Assembly: GCF_003762835.1 (NCBI RefSeq)
Contig: NZ_RJWA01000003.1
Location: 310,001-374,000, forward strand
Length of the DNA stretch: 64,000 nucleotides
Reading direction: 5' to 3'
Source: Micromonospora sp. HM5-17
GTDB lineage: Bacteria; Actinomycetota; Actinomycetes; Mycobacteriales; Micromonosporaceae
Part shown: positions 28,974-37,569 of the stretch, piece by piece
Layout of the letters: each line of letters starts with the position of its first letter
How positions within the stretch are numbered: the first letter of the stretch is position 1
Made by a program: the position numbers and the translations under genes
The notes under the pieces: model-generated
What the model was told of the DNA's origin: nothing
The model's database searches: none
What the model saw: the letters and a program-made list of their open reading frames with translations, nothing else

Positions 28974-29738
28974 ATGAAACTCGTCCGTGACACCTGGCTG
29001 ATCTTCCAACGCCAGTTCCTGCTGCTGGTCCGCCAGCCGGTCTGGCTCTTCGTCGGCGTCTTCCAGCCGGTGATGTACCTGCTGCTCTTCGCCCCGCTGC
29101 TCAAGCCGGCCCTCAGCTATCTGGGCGTGACCACCAACGCCGAGGCGTACCGGATCTTCGTCCCCGGGTTGCTGGTGCTGCTCGCCATCTTCGGCGGACT
29201 CTTCCAGGGCTTCGGTCTGATCGCCGAGTTGCGCGCCGGGGTCATCGAGCGGTCCCGGGTCACCCCGATCAGCCGGCTCGCCCTGCTGCTCGGCCGCTCG
29301 CTCCGCGACGTCGTCTCGCTGATCGCCCAGGCGGTCATCATCACCCTGCTGGCCCTGGCCTTCGGACTCTCGGTGTACATCCTGGACCTGCTGCTGACGT
29401 ACCTCATGCTCGCGCTCATCGCGCTGATGACGTCCGCGCTGTCGTACGGCATCGCCCTCGTGGTGAAGAGCGAGGACGCGCTGGCGCCGCTGATGAACAC
29501 CATCGCGCAGCCGGTGCTGCTGCTCTCCGGCATCCTCCTGCCGCTGGCCTCCGCTCCGGGATGGCTTCAGGCGATCGCCGACTGGAACCCGTTCTCCTGG
29601 GCCGTCGACGGCGCCCGGGCCCTCTTCGCAGGAGATCTCGGCAACGACGCGGTCTGGCAGGGGCTCGGCATCATGGCGGTGATCACCGTGCTGGCGGTGA
29701 CCTGGGCGGCCCGCGAGTTCGCCCGCAGCGTCCGCTGA
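28974..29738 (+). CDS. ABC transporter permease (ABC-2 type)
   Basis: A 254-residue membrane protein with about six helices and the ABC-2 signature region (FGGLFQGFGLIAELRAGVIERSRVTPISRLALLLGRSLRD). It forms the membrane part of the exporter with the preceding ATPase. AGGAGA precedes ATG 28974. The 173-bp gap before it contains open frames on both strands but no gene I can support. Confidence 0.93.
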   Translation: MKLVRDTWLIFQRQFLLLVRQPVWLFVGVFQPVMYLLLFAPLLKPALSYLGVTTNAEAYRIFVPGLLVLLAIFGGLFQGFGLIAELRAGVIERSRVTPISRLALLLGRSLRDVVSLIAQAVIITLLALAFGLSVYILDLLLTYLMLALIALMTSALSYGIALVVKSEDALAPLMNTIAQPVLLLSGILLPLASAPGWLQAIADWNPFSWAVDGARALFAGDLGNDAVWQGLGIMAVITVLAVTWAAREFARSVR

Positions 29739-29744
29739 GCCGCG

Positions 29745-29807
29745 GGGGCGGGGCTGCCCGGTTGCTGGCCGACCCGCCGCGAGCCGGAGCCGCGACGGCC
29801 CCGCCCC
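29745..29807. terminator. Bidirectional hairpin between ABC permease and maf
   Basis: GGGGCGGGGC (29745-29754) and GCCCCGCCCC (29798-29807) are perfect complements flanking a 43-nt loop between convergent genes. Confidence 0.5.
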
Positions 29808-29812
29808 GGACG

Positions 29813-30496
29813 TCAGCGCGAGCCGTTCCCGTTCGCCGCCCCGGGCGTCCAGAGGTCGGTGATCCGCACGCCGAACTCGCCCAGCATCGTCCGGAGGAGG
29901 GGCAGCGAGAGCCCGATCACCGTGCCCGGGTCGCCGTCCACCCGCTCGACGAACGGCCCACCGAGGCCGTCGAGGGTGAAGGCGCCGGCGACGTACAGCG
30001 GCTCGCCTGTCGCCACGTACGCGGCGATCTCGTCGTCGGTGACGGCGGCGAAGTGGACGGCGGTGCTGGCGACCCGGCCGAGTTCCCGACCGGTCGCGAG
30101 GTCGATGAGGCTGTGCCCGGTGTGCAGTACGCCGCTGCGCCCGCGCATTCTCCGCCAGCGCCGGACCGCCTCGTCGTCATCGGCCGGCTTGCCCAGAATC
30201 GTCCCCTCGAAGGCGAGGACGGAGTCGCAGCCGAGGACGAACACCCGGGCCGGGTCGCCGATCTGCCGATCGGCCTCCACCCCGCCGGCCCGCTGCGTGG
30301 TGAGCCGGTCGGCGACGGCCTGGGCCTTGAGCCGGGCGAGGGCGAGGCTCACCGCCTGCGGAGTCGAGTGGTCGACCTGCGACTCGTCCACGCCGCTGAC
30401 CAGCACCTCCGGCTCGATGCCGGCGGACTGCAGCAGCTTGCGTCGGGCCGGACTCGCCGAGGCGAGCACCAGGCGCGGCCGGTTCGTCGTGTCCAC
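29813..30496 (-). CDS. maf: Maf family nucleotide pyrophosphatase
   Basis: A 227-residue nucleoside-triphosphate pyrophosphatase that removes non-canonical or excess (d)NTPs. The family motifs are RLVLASASPARRKLL (8-22), GCDSVLAFEG with the catalytic Asp at about 90, and GKP with the following helix. GTG 30496 has TACCTT 8 nt upstream and no ribosome site. Maf is a standard neighbour of acyl-CoA carboxylase genes in actinobacteria, where it sits next to accE; here 3.3 kb of other genes separate the two. Confidence 0.93.
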   Translation of the reverse strand: MDTTNRPRLVLASASPARRKLLQSAGIEPEVLVSGVDESQVDHSTPQAVSLALARLKAQAVADRLTTQRAGGVEADRQIGDPARVFVLGCDSVLAFEGTILGKPADDDEAVRRWRRMRGRSGVLHTGHSLIDLATGRELGRVASTAVHFAAVTDDEIAAYVATGEPLYVAGAFTLDGLGGPFVERVDGDPGTVIGLSLPLLRTMLGEFGVRITDLWTPGAANGNGSR

Positions 30497-30504
30497 GGCG
30501 GCCT

Positions 30505-30510
30505 AAGGTA
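30505..30510 (-). promoter_or_regulatory. Leaderless -10 element for maf
   Basis: The minus strand reads TACCTT, 8 nt before GTG 30496. Confidence 0.45.
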
Positions 30511-30634
30511 CCCGGTGCCAGGATCGGATCTGCCACGACGGGGCACGCGAGGCTGGGGGACGCCCGGGATTCGTGGTCCTCGGCGGCTCGAGGAGGGATC
30601 GCGGCGGGGGGATTCTCGCGTTACGGATACCCCG

Positions 30635-30681
30635 GCGACCCGATGGCCGCGCCGCGCCCCGCGCCACGGCCATCGGGTCGC
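30635..30681 (-). terminator. Terminator of the mycosin operon
   Basis: A 15-bp perfect stem (GCGACCCGATGGCCG at 30635-30649 with its complement at 30667-30681) lies directly downstream of the mycosin gene on its transcription path. Confidence 0.7.
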
Positions 30682-30689
30682 GGACGCTC

Positions 30690-31844
30690 CTAGCGCGGCG
30701 CTCTCGGGGCGGCTCTGTTCCGGCGAAGCAGCGCGACGACCAGGAAGGTGACGAGGAGCCCGAGCACGACGAGCGCGCCGCAGCCGACGAGCGCGACCGT
30801 GGTGACGACGCTGCCGGCGTTCTCCGGTTCGGGAGCGGCGTCGTTGCCGTCCTCGGCCTCGGTCGGGGACGGCGTCGCGGACGCACTCGGCACCGCATCC
30901 CCTGCCAGCGGCGGTACGTCCGCGGTGAGCGCGGCGACGATGTCGAGTACGCCGTAGCCGTACTCCTCGTCCCGCCCGGGCGCGCCCTTGTCGTCCGCGG
31001 TCGCCGTCAACCGGTGGACGACCTCCTTGGCTGGCATGTCCGGGTATCTGCTCCGGATCAGTGCCACCGCCCCGGAGACGATCGCAGCCGCACTCGATGT
31101 ACCTGAGGCCTTGCGGTATCTGCCATTAGCGCTGGTGCTCTGAATGTCGACACCCGGGGCGCTGATGAGGATCTCCTTGCCGGTCTTGGAAGTTGGGGAG
31201 ATCTCGCCATCCTGCTTGATCGAGCCAACGGCGACGACACCATCCATCCTCGCGGGATAAGGCACCGCGAAGTCAGCAGAGTTTCCTCCTGCGGCAACGA
31301 CGACGATATCAGCGTTGATTGCTGCTTCCACTGCTTCCCGCAATTCAGTGGTTGGCGGGACGGCGGCAGAAATATTGATTACGTCTGCGTTGTGGGATAT
31401 AGCCCACCGTATACCTGCGGCGGTGTCCTCGGATTCGCCAACGTTTTTGTTTCTTCCGTCCTGGATTGGAAGAATCTTCGCCTTGGGGGCGATGCCGAGG
31501 ACGCCGGATCCGCCTCGGCCGTGCGCGGCGATGAGGCCGGCCATGCCGGTGCCGTGTCCACTGGGGTCACCGTCGCGCCGGCCGTCGCCCGAGCCGCCGG
31601 CATAGGTGACGGTCCCAGGGAGCAGGTTGTTCCGTAGGTCGGGATGAGGGTCGACGCCGGTGTCGACGACGGCGACCGTGACCCCCGCGCCCTGGCTGAT
31701 CTTGTGCGCCTCGGCGATCCTCAGGTAGCGCAGGTGCCACTGATTGTCCCGCACCTGGTCGGCGCGGGCCGGAGCAGCGGGCAGAACGGCGACGGCCGTG
31801 GCACAGAGAAGTGCCACGGCCGCGCGGGTCGTGCGAGAGATCAC
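30690..31844 (-). CDS. mycP: Mycosin-like subtilase (S8), type VII secretion-associated
   Basis: A 384-residue membrane-anchored subtilisin-like protease. It has a signal peptide (residues 1-28, AAPARA), the catalytic triad Asp61 (VVDTGVD), His97 (GHGTGMAG) and Ser250 (GTSSA), and an oxyanion Asn in AAGGNSA. A Pro/Glu linker and one C-terminal transmembrane helix (about 341-365) end in a basic tail. This is the MycP layout of ESX/type VII systems, where the protease faces outside and stabilises the secretion complex. It shares an ATGA overlap with the upstream gene. The middle of the gene (about 31130-31480) is clearly richer in A/T and rare codons than its surroundings. No ESX core genes accompany it. 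Confidence 0.9.
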   Translation of the reverse strand: MISRTTRAAVALLCATAVAVLPAAPARADQVRDNQWHLRYLRIAEAHKISQGAGVTVAVVDTGVDPHPDLRNNLLPGTVTYAGGSGDGRRDGDPSGHGTGMAGLIAAHGRGGSGVLGIAPKAKILPIQDGRNKNVGESEDTAAGIRWAISHNADVINISAAVPPTTELREAVEAAINADIVVVAAGGNSADFAVPYPARMDGVVAVGSIKQDGEISPTSKTGKEILISAPGVDIQSTSANGRYRKASGTSSAAAIVSGAVALIRSRYPDMPAKEVVHRLTATADDKGAPGRDEEYGYGVLDIVAALTADVPPLAGDAVPSASATPSPTEAEDGNDAAPEPENAGSVVTTVALVGCGALVVLGLLVTFLVVALLRRNRAAPRAPR

Positions 31845-33247
31845 CGGTTGTAGCCAATCGCGGGACCTGGGTCAATGCGGCCCGTCTCGCGACTGGGCAG
31901 CATGACCGGCGCCACGCCCTCGTCGGTCTCCCACGGGTTGTCGGGATCCCAGTGCTGGCCGTTGTGCTCCTCATCTCGGGTCCTGCCGGCGCCGCGGGCG
32001 CCCGGCACCATCCCGAACGGCTGACCAGAACGGCCCAGCCCAACGCCGGGACGCTGGCCGGCTCCGGGACGCTGTCCGGCGCCGCCGAGCGGAGCCGAAG
32101 GTGGGACTGTTCGCGGTGAACCGGCGCCGCCGCCACCACCGCCACCGATGACGCCACCCACCGGGTTGATCCGGCGGGCTGCTCCGACGCCCGGGGCTGG
32201 CTGCCCCAGCCCGGTTCCGGGTGACCCGCCGATCAGGCCTCCCGGCGGCATCGCCCGGGGCGGTAGCCCGGCGGTTGGGGTCAGACCGGGCTTCGGCACT
32301 CCGCCAGGCGGGGTGTGCGAGGGAAGCGGGTAGCCCGAGCCGGGGGGCAACCCCACCACGGGCGGCGGGACCGGGGGCAGGCCCGGAGTTGGGGTAGGGG
32401 CTGGAGACGGCGTGATCACTGGTGGCGGTGCAGGCTGCACGGGCGGCGCCAGTGGCCCGGTGCCACCCAGGATCGGCCCGCCCGGTGCGGGTGCGACGGG
32501 GGGGACGACCTGGGGCGGCGGGGCCGACGGCGGCCGGGGTGTGGAACCGCCGCCACCACCCGGCGATACCGGCACGACCGCTGGCAGGACCGGCGGGCTG
32601 CCGCTGAACCCACCGCCTCCCTCGCCACTAGCCCCACCGGGATCGTCTCGGCCAGTCCTTGCCGGCTTGTACTCCGGAGGCTTCCTGATCTGCATCTGAG
32701 CCAACCCGAGCTCGTTGCTCAGGTTGTACATGATGGTCCGCGCCTGGTTGTTCAGTTTGTCCAGGTCAGCCTGGGTCGCGGGTGGATCGCCCAGGGTCGT
32801 GCCGGGCAGCATCGAATCCTTCTCGGCGGCGACCCGCTCGTCGTACTCCTTCTTGGCGGCCTTCTTGGCGACGTAGTCGTCGTAGATCTTCTTGAGCTTG
32901 GGCTTGGCGTCGCTGATCGCCAGGGCGACGTTCTTGACGGTCTGGTAGTTGGCGACCGCCGCGTCGTAGATGCCCTGCACGGTCAGGATGAGGTGGTCAA
33001 GCCGTTCGACGTAGGCGCGGGCGGCCTCGTTCTTCTCCGGCGGCCACGCCTCGGTGAGGCGGTCGCGGTAAATCTTGAGGCGCGACAGGTGCGTCGAGCT
33101 CAGCTCGTATGTCTTCTGCCACTGGGTGACCCGCTGCCAGTGGCTGTTGGTGTCCTGGTTGGCCAGCTTGGCCCACATCTGCTCGACGTCCTGGCTGTAC
33201 CAGTTGGTCGAGCCGGCGTAGCCGCCGCCTCCACCTGCGATATGCAT
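31841..33247 (-). CDS. Type VII secretion-associated protein with helical head and Pro/Gly-rich tail
   Basis: A 468-residue protein. Residues 1-200 are helical (TNWYSQDVEQMWAKLANQ..., then long Lys/Asp/Glu helices), like the heads of large WXG100/PPE-type ESX substrates or chaperoned partners. Residues 205-435 are low-complexity Pro/Gly/Val. The C-terminus is a short non-repetitive tail (DPDNPWETDEGVAPVML...GYNR). I do not recognise a named family. The coupled mycosin (4-bp overlap) and the upstream 159-residue gene (1-bp overlap) indicate one operon. A secreted or surface role is inference. Confidence 0.75.
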   Translation of the reverse strand: MHIAGGGGGYAGSTNWYSQDVEQMWAKLANQDTNSHWQRVTQWQKTYELSSTHLSRLKIYRDRLTEAWPPEKNEAARAYVERLDHLILTVQGIYDAAVANYQTVKNVALAISDAKPKLKKIYDDYVAKKAAKKEYDERVAAEKDSMLPGTTLGDPPATQADLDKLNNQARTIMYNLSNELGLAQMQIRKPPEYKPARTGRDDPGGASGEGGGGFSGSPPVLPAVVPVSPGGGGGSTPRPPSAPPPQVVPPVAPAPGGPILGGTGPLAPPVQPAPPPVITPSPAPTPTPGLPPVPPPVVGLPPGSGYPLPSHTPPGGVPKPGLTPTAGLPPRAMPPGGLIGGSPGTGLGQPAPGVGAARRINPVGGVIGGGGGGGAGSPRTVPPSAPLGGAGQRPGAGQRPGVGLGRSGQPFGMVPGARGAGRTRDEEHNGQHWDPDNPWETDEGVAPVMLPSRETGRIDPGPAIGYNR

Positions 33248-33726
33248 TAGGACACCCCCGAATTGTTCGTGGTACCGGTCGGCGTCGTCGGCTCACTGCC
33301 ACTCTTCGGCGGGCCCTGGGTCTCGCCGTTGGTCGGCGGCGCCACGCCGGTCTGGTCGAGCGCCCGCTCGACCTCCGTGACCCGTGCGTAGGAGAATGCG
33401 TCGGAGTTGGCGTAGTTCTGGCTGACGATCTTGGCAGCGTTGGCGATCCGGCCGGTACCGTCGCCGACGCCCCAGATGCTGTCGGACGCCACCTGCTGAA
33501 CATCCCGGTGAGCCTGCATGAAGGAGTACAGCTCGGTGAAGTCGCTGGCCACCTCAGGGCGGTCAGCGACCATTTCATCCTGTAGCTCCCGCATGTGGGG
33601 GACGTAGTTCTTCTTCACCTCGGCCTCGAGGCTGGCAGCGAACTCCTCCATCCGCTGTATGTCGGCTTCGATGGTGCCGCCGTAGTCCCGCAGCCACGCA
33701 GGGCCCCGGTCTTCCTCAGGTATCAC
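33247..33726 (-). CDS. Small helical ESX-associated protein
   Basis: A 159-residue protein and the first gene of the mycosin operon. The N-terminal 115 residues are predicted helices (IEADIQRMEEFAASLEAEVKKNYVPHMRELQDEM), followed by a Thr/Pro/Ser/Gly tail. There is no signal peptide. The size and helix-plus-tail layout resemble type VII substrates, but no WXG motif is present. The start is GTG 33726 behind GGGGAG, and the stop overlaps the next start as TAATG. The function is unknown. Confidence 0.75.
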   Translation of the reverse strand: MIPEEDRGPAWLRDYGGTIEADIQRMEEFAASLEAEVKKNYVPHMRELQDEMVADRPEVASDFTELYSFMQAHRDVQQVASDSIWGVGDGTGRIANAAKIVSQNYANSDAFSYARVTEVERALDQTGVAPPTNGETQGPPKSGSEPTTPTGTTNNSGVS

Positions 33727-33762
33727 GTGTTCTCCCCAGGTGCTACGTACTGCCCCACTCGT

Positions 33763-33768
33763 AGGTTA
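33763..33768 (-). promoter_or_regulatory. Putative -10 element of the mycosin operon
   Basis: The minus strand reads TAACCT about 37 bp before the first start codon, which has a ribosome site. Confidence 0.35.
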
Positions 33769-33849
33769 ATGGGTGCGGCACAACCCGGGCAGCCCTGCTC
33801 GGCGACCCGGAGATCACGACACGGTAGCGGCCGGCGGCATCCGAAACCG

Positions 33850-34077
33850 TCAGCGCGGAAGGCCGGAGACCCGCCACGCGTCGCGTCCGGCCTGGGTCGG
33901 CAGGCCGGACGGAGACACCGTACCGGGCCGGCTGAGGCGCACCCAGGTCGACACGGCGGCGGGTGCGGCCGAGGCGTTCCGTTTGGGGCACCGCAGGATC
34001 ACCCCCACCAACGCGGCCACCTCCTCGGCGGTCGGGCTTCCCCGGACCACTCGGAGCAGCGGTTTCTCATCGGCCAT
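33850..34077 (-). CDS. accE: Acyl-CoA carboxylase epsilon subunit
   Basis: A 75-residue protein with the AccE/PccE pattern: LLRVVRGSPTAEEVAALVGVIL at the N-terminus and a Trp-containing C-terminal end DAWRVSGLP. Epsilon subunits stimulate actinobacterial acyl-CoA carboxylases by bridging alpha and beta subunits. It normally follows accD directly; here accD lies 6.4 kb away, with kinase, protease and ESX-like genes between. The ATG at 34077 has its own leaderless TACGCT promoter, so it can be expressed independently. A longer frame upstream crosses that promoter and is rejected. Confidence 0.85.
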   Translation of the reverse strand: MADEKPLLRVVRGSPTAEEVAALVGVILRCPKRNASAAPAAVSTWVRLSRPGTVSPSGLPTQAGRDAWRVSGLPR

Positions 34078-34084
34078 GGCCCCG

Positions 34085-34090
34085 AGCGTA
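34085..34090 (-). promoter_or_regulatory. Leaderless -10 element for accE
   Basis: The minus strand reads TACGCT, 7 nt before ATG 34077. Confidence 0.5.
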
Positions 34091-34154
34091 CGTCTGTCGG
34101 TTGGCGGACGTCTCAGATGGGCGTGCCGACCGTGTGGCCCGTAACGCCGTTGGG

Positions 34155-34160
34155 TACCGT
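34155..34160 (+). promoter_or_regulatory. Leaderless -10 element for second kinase
   Basis: TACCGT ends 6 nt before GTG 34167. Confidence 0.5.
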
Positions 34161-34166
34161 CCATAG

Positions 34167-36305
34167 GTGTCCAGTGCGCCCCCCCAACTGATTGGTAACC
34201 GTTATCGGCTTGTCGAGCCGCTCGGCCAGGGCGGCATGGGTCGTGTCTGGAAGGCACGCGACGAGGTGCTGCACCGGGACGTCGCGATCAAGGAATTGGT
34301 CGCGCCGCCGGGGCTGACCGAGGACGAGCGTCGCGAGATGCGGGAGCGCTCGCTGCGCGAGGCGCGGGCGATCGCCCGGCTCAACCACGCGAACGTGGTC
34401 CGGGTCTTTGACGTGCTGCGCACCGACGGTGACCCGTGGATCGTGATGGAGTACATCCCGTCCCGGTCGCTCCAGGACGTCCTCGCCACCGATGGGCCGG
34501 TGTCGCCGACCCGGGCCGCCGAGATCGGCCTGGGTGTGCTGGGGGCGCTGAAGGCCGCGCACCGGGCCGGGGTGATGCACCGGGACGTGAAGCCCGGTAA
34601 CGTCCTGCTCGGCGAGGACGGGCGGGTGGTGCTCACCGACTTCGGCCTGGCGACGGTGCCGGGCGACCCGAACGTCACCCGTACCGGCCTGGTGCTGGGC
34701 TCGCCCGCGTACATCGCTCCGGAGCGGGCCCGGGATGGCACGTTCGGGCCGGAGGCCGACCTCTGGTCGTTGGGCGCGACACTCTTCGCGGCGGTGGAGG
34801 GGCAGTCGCCGTTCGCCCGGCCGTCCGCGATCGCGACGCTGGCCGCGCTGGCCACCGAGCCAACACCCGTCCCGCGCCACGCCGGCCCGCTCAAGACGGT
34901 CCTGGCTGGACTGCTGCAGAAGGACCCGGCGCTCCGGATCAACGCCGAGACCGCCGAGCGGCTGCTGCGCCGCGCCGCGGGCCGGCGTGGTCGCGGCGGG
35001 CTGTCGCTGCTCGACAGCGTACGGCGTTCGAACTCACTCGGTTCGCGCGAGCCGGGGGAACCGCGTGCCCGGATGGCGCCGCTGCCGGCCCCGCGGGCGG
35101 GTCAGAAGCAGCCGGCCGCGGCCGCGCCGGACAAGCCGGCCCCCTCGGCCGGTGCACCCGCCGCACCCCCGCCCCCGCCGTCGGCCGCACCCGAGACCGC
35201 TCCGCTCGTCCCGGCTGCCGCCGAGACCCGGAAGCTCTCGCCGACGGACGCCGAGGCGTCGACGGCAAAGCCACCGGCCGAGGACAAGGCACCGAACCGG
35301 GAAGAGTCACCGGCCGAGGCGCCGTCAGCCGCCGACGAGAGGGCGCCGGCCGAGGAGAGGCCGGCGGCGGAGCCGACGGTGGTAGTACCGGCGAGCGGTT
35401 CGGCGGAGGCTTCCTCGAAGCAGGAGGTAGCCGCACCGGCTCCGGCCCCGGAACCGGCCCGGACGAAGCCGGAACCGGGACCGATCGAGGTGGTCGCGCC
35501 GTCCGCGCCGTCGACCGGCCGCACCCCGGGTCCGGCGGGTACACCCGCGACGTACGAGGGCGGGCGTGCCGGCCGTGGTGCGCTGGCCGGGTTGGCCAGC
35601 GACCGCAGGCTGTGGCTGGTCGGCGGTCTGGCCGTCCTGGTGCTGCTCCTGATCGCGGTGATCGTGCCGCTGGCCAACGGCGACTCGGGCGACGGGGGCG
35701 ATGGCGGGACCGGCCCGGTCGCGAAAGCGACCAGCCCGGCCGCGCCCACGCCATCCGCGCAGGCGACCGGTGCGCCGCCCGCGACACCGCCGAGCACCCC
35801 GTCGGCGCAGCCGTCCGCGACCCCGACCGGCCAGCCGGACGGGCAGTTGCCGCCGGGCTGGCGCCTGCACCGGGACGAGACCGGCTTCTCCGTGCCGGTG
35901 CCGGAGGGCTGGGAGATGACCCGGACGCGGTGGGGTAAGCGGCCGGACGAGGTGCGGGTCTACTTCCGTGATCCGAACAGCCCCAAGGCTCTCCTCATCG
36001 ACCAGAACAACAGTCCGAAGTCGGATCCGGTCGCCGACTGGGAGAACCAGGAGAAGGCCCGCAAGGGTCGATACCGCAACTACCAGCGGGTGACGATTAA
36101 GCGCGTCGACTACTTCGACATCGCGGCCGACTGGGAATGGATCTACACCGATGACGGCGTCCGGATGCACGTCCGTAACCGGGGCTTCGTCACCGCCAAG
36201 GACAAGGCATACGCGATCCGCTGGGACGCCCCCGCCGACGAGTGGGAGGAGAGTCTGGCCGACTTCCAGATCATCGCCAACGGCTTCCGGCCCGTACGGG
36301 ACTGA
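34167..36305 (+). CDS. Receptor-type serine/threonine protein kinase
   Basis: A 712-residue Hanks kinase. The glycine loop is LGQGGMGRV (19-27), with Lys42, HRDVKPGN (138-145) and DFG (158-160). A long Ala/Pro/Glu linker spans about 290-480, one membrane helix is at about 483-502, and an extracytoplasmic domain occupies about 560-710 (GFSVPVPEGW...VYFRDPNSPKALL...ANGFRPVRD). That domain shares layout and short motifs with the kinase at 10.5 kb (SVP-GW, VYxDPN), so the two are probably paralogues sensing related signals. Its position between two ESX-like operons suggests, but does not show, a functional link. The start is GTG 34167 with the TACCGT hexamer. Confidence 0.94.
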   Translation: MSSAPPQLIGNRYRLVEPLGQGGMGRVWKARDEVLHRDVAIKELVAPPGLTEDERREMRERSLREARAIARLNHANVVRVFDVLRTDGDPWIVMEYIPSRSLQDVLATDGPVSPTRAAEIGLGVLGALKAAHRAGVMHRDVKPGNVLLGEDGRVVLTDFGLATVPGDPNVTRTGLVLGSPAYIAPERARDGTFGPEADLWSLGATLFAAVEGQSPFARPSAIATLAALATEPTPVPRHAGPLKTVLAGLLQKDPALRINAETAERLLRRAAGRRGRGGLSLLDSVRRSNSLGSREPGEPRARMAPLPAPRAGQKQPAAAAPDKPAPSAGAPAAPPPPPSAAPETAPLVPAAAETRKLSPTDAEASTAKPPAEDKAPNREESPAEAPSAADERAPAEERPAAEPTVVVPASGSAEASSKQEVAAPAPAPEPARTKPEPGPIEVVAPSAPSTGRTPGPAGTPATYEGGRAGRGALAGLASDRRLWLVGGLAVLVLLLIAVIVPLANGDSGDGGDGGTGPVAKATSPAAPTPSAQATGAPPATPPSTPSAQPSATPTGQPDGQLPPGWRLHRDETGFSVPVPEGWEMTRTRWGKRPDEVRVYFRDPNSPKALLIDQNNSPKSDPVADWENQEKARKGRYRNYQRVTIKRVDYFDIAADWEWIYTDDGVRMHVRNRGFVTAKDKAYAIRWDAPADEWEESLADFQIIANGFRPVRD

Positions 36306-36439
36306 CCACAGTGCGGGTCGGTGCCGTTCGACGACGACCGGGCTCGGTCGCGTCCCGGGACGGGGACCGTCGACCGATAGCCGGATGCGCGGCGGCTCGC
36401 CAGCGTGCCGGGGGAGGCGAGCCGCCGCGCATCGTGAGC

Positions 36440-36445
36440 TAGGCT
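36440..36445 (+). promoter_or_regulatory. Leaderless -10 element for M50 protease gene
   Basis: TAGGCT ends 7 nt before ATG 36453. The 147-bp gap before it also holds a GC-rich dyad (GCGCGGCGGCTCGCC... with GGCGAGCCGCCGCGC, about 36386-36430) that may end the kinase transcript. Confidence 0.5.
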
Positions 36446-36452
36446 CGGTCGA

Positions 36453-37193
36453 ATGTCGCTGGACGGCGTGGCCGAGCTGTGGGACCGACTCGTCGGGACG
36501 CAACCCGATCCGCCGCCGTGGCTGGTTCTGCTCACCGGGCTCCTCGCGCTGACCGTGGTGGTCACCCGGTTGCCGTGGCGGATCGGGCGCAACGCCATCA
36601 CCATCGCCCACGAGGGCGGGCACGCGTTGGCGGCCGTCCTCACCGGACGGCGGTTGCAGGGCATCCGGCTGCACTCGGACACCTCCGGGCTGACGCTGTC
36701 GGCCGGCCGGCCCACCGGGTCGGGGATGGTGTTTACGCTGCTCGCCGGCTATCTGGCGCCGTCGCTGATCGGGCTGGGCGGCGCCTGGCTGCTGGGCGGC
36801 AACCGGATAACCCTGTTGCTCTGGATCGCGGTCGCGCTGCTGCTCGCCATGCTGGTGATGATCCGGAACGTCTACGGCGTCCTCTCGATCGTGGTGACCA
36901 CGGCGGTCGTACTCGGGGTTTCGTGGCGGGCGTCGCCGCAGGTGCAGGCGGCGTTCGCGTACACCGGGGTGTGGTTCCTGCTGCTCGGCGGCGTACGGCC
37001 GGTGGGTGAGCTGCAAGCCCTGCGCCGCCGAGGGCAGCTTCCGCAGTCGGATGCCGACCAGCTCGCCTGGATCACCCGGGTCCCCGCGCTGGTCTGGGTT
37101 GGTCTGTTCGGCGTGGTGAACATCCTCGCCCTCGTGGCCGGCGCGGCGCTGCTCACCGGACCGGCCCTCGACCGCCTCGACCTGCCGGGCTGA
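36453..37193 (+). CDS. M50 family membrane metallopeptidase
   Basis: A 246-residue membrane protein with the zinc protease motif HEGGH (residues about 52-56) in a hydrophobic setting, and five to six further helices. This is the compact M50B-like type without a PDZ domain, related to the putative intramembrane site-2 proteases of actinomycetes. The substrate is unknown. It could process a regulator or one of the neighbouring membrane proteins. Confidence 0.88.
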   Translation: MSLDGVAELWDRLVGTQPDPPPWLVLLTGLLALTVVVTRLPWRIGRNAITIAHEGGHALAAVLTGRRLQGIRLHSDTSGLTLSAGRPTGSGMVFTLLAGYLAPSLIGLGGAWLLGGNRITLLLWIAVALLLAMLVMIRNVYGVLSIVVTTAVVLGVSWRASPQVQAAFAYTGVWFLLLGGVRPVGELQALRRRGQLPQSDADQLAWITRVPALVWVGLFGVVNILALVAGAALLTGPALDRLDLPG

Positions 37194-37237
37194 CCGGCGC
37201 GCCACGACCGGCGCTGATCGAGGCGGCCCCCTCCGGC

Positions 37238-37495
37238 CTATCGCCGGCGCAGGAAGGCGTGCACCAGTTTGCTGTTGCCGAACTCGGCCACGTTCAGCAG
37301 CTCCCAGCCGAACTGGGCGAGCGCGTCCGCGGCCATCAGCGCCTGGGTCACCCGCTCCGGCCCCACGCCGCGATGCGACAGGATCGCCAGGTAGCGGTAC
37401 GGATAGCCGCGAAGGTCGGCGGTGCCGGTCAGCACCGCCTCCGCGGTGACCATGCGGCGCTGGGCGATCGTCTGCGGCGTCTCACGCATCGACAT
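37238..37495 (-). CDS. Small uncharacterised protein (85 aa)
   Basis: An 85-residue soluble protein of no family I can name (AEAVLTGTADLRGYPYRYLAILSHRGVGPERVTQALMAADALAQFGWELLNVAEFGN...). The ending FGWELLNVAEFGNSKLVHAFLRR resembles DUF4177-type beta proteins, but only loosely. ATG 37495 is supported by a leaderless TACGGT on its strand. It is divergent from the lipoprotein gene. Confidence 0.65.
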   Translation of the reverse strand: MSMRETPQTIAQRRMVTAEAVLTGTADLRGYPYRYLAILSHRGVGPERVTQALMAADALAQFGWELLNVAEFGNSKLVHAFLRRR

Positions 37496-37501
37496 GCGTT
37501 C

Positions 37502-37563
37502 ACCGTAGCCAGCCGGTGGTGGCAGGTGAGCGGGCTGCGAGGGCTGGTGTCGCGCGGTAGTTT
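37502..37563. promoter_or_regulatory. Divergent leaderless promoters
   Basis: The minus strand TACGGT (37502-37507) lies 6 nt before ATG 37495. The plus strand TAGTTT (37558-37563) lies 6 nt before ATG 37570. Neither start has a ribosome site. Confidence 0.5.
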
Positions 37564-37569
37564 GTCGAC

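Noticed and set aside
33743-33991. An 82-residue frame overlapping accE in another phase
   Set aside because: The accE frame has family motifs and a leaderless promoter; the alternative has neither.
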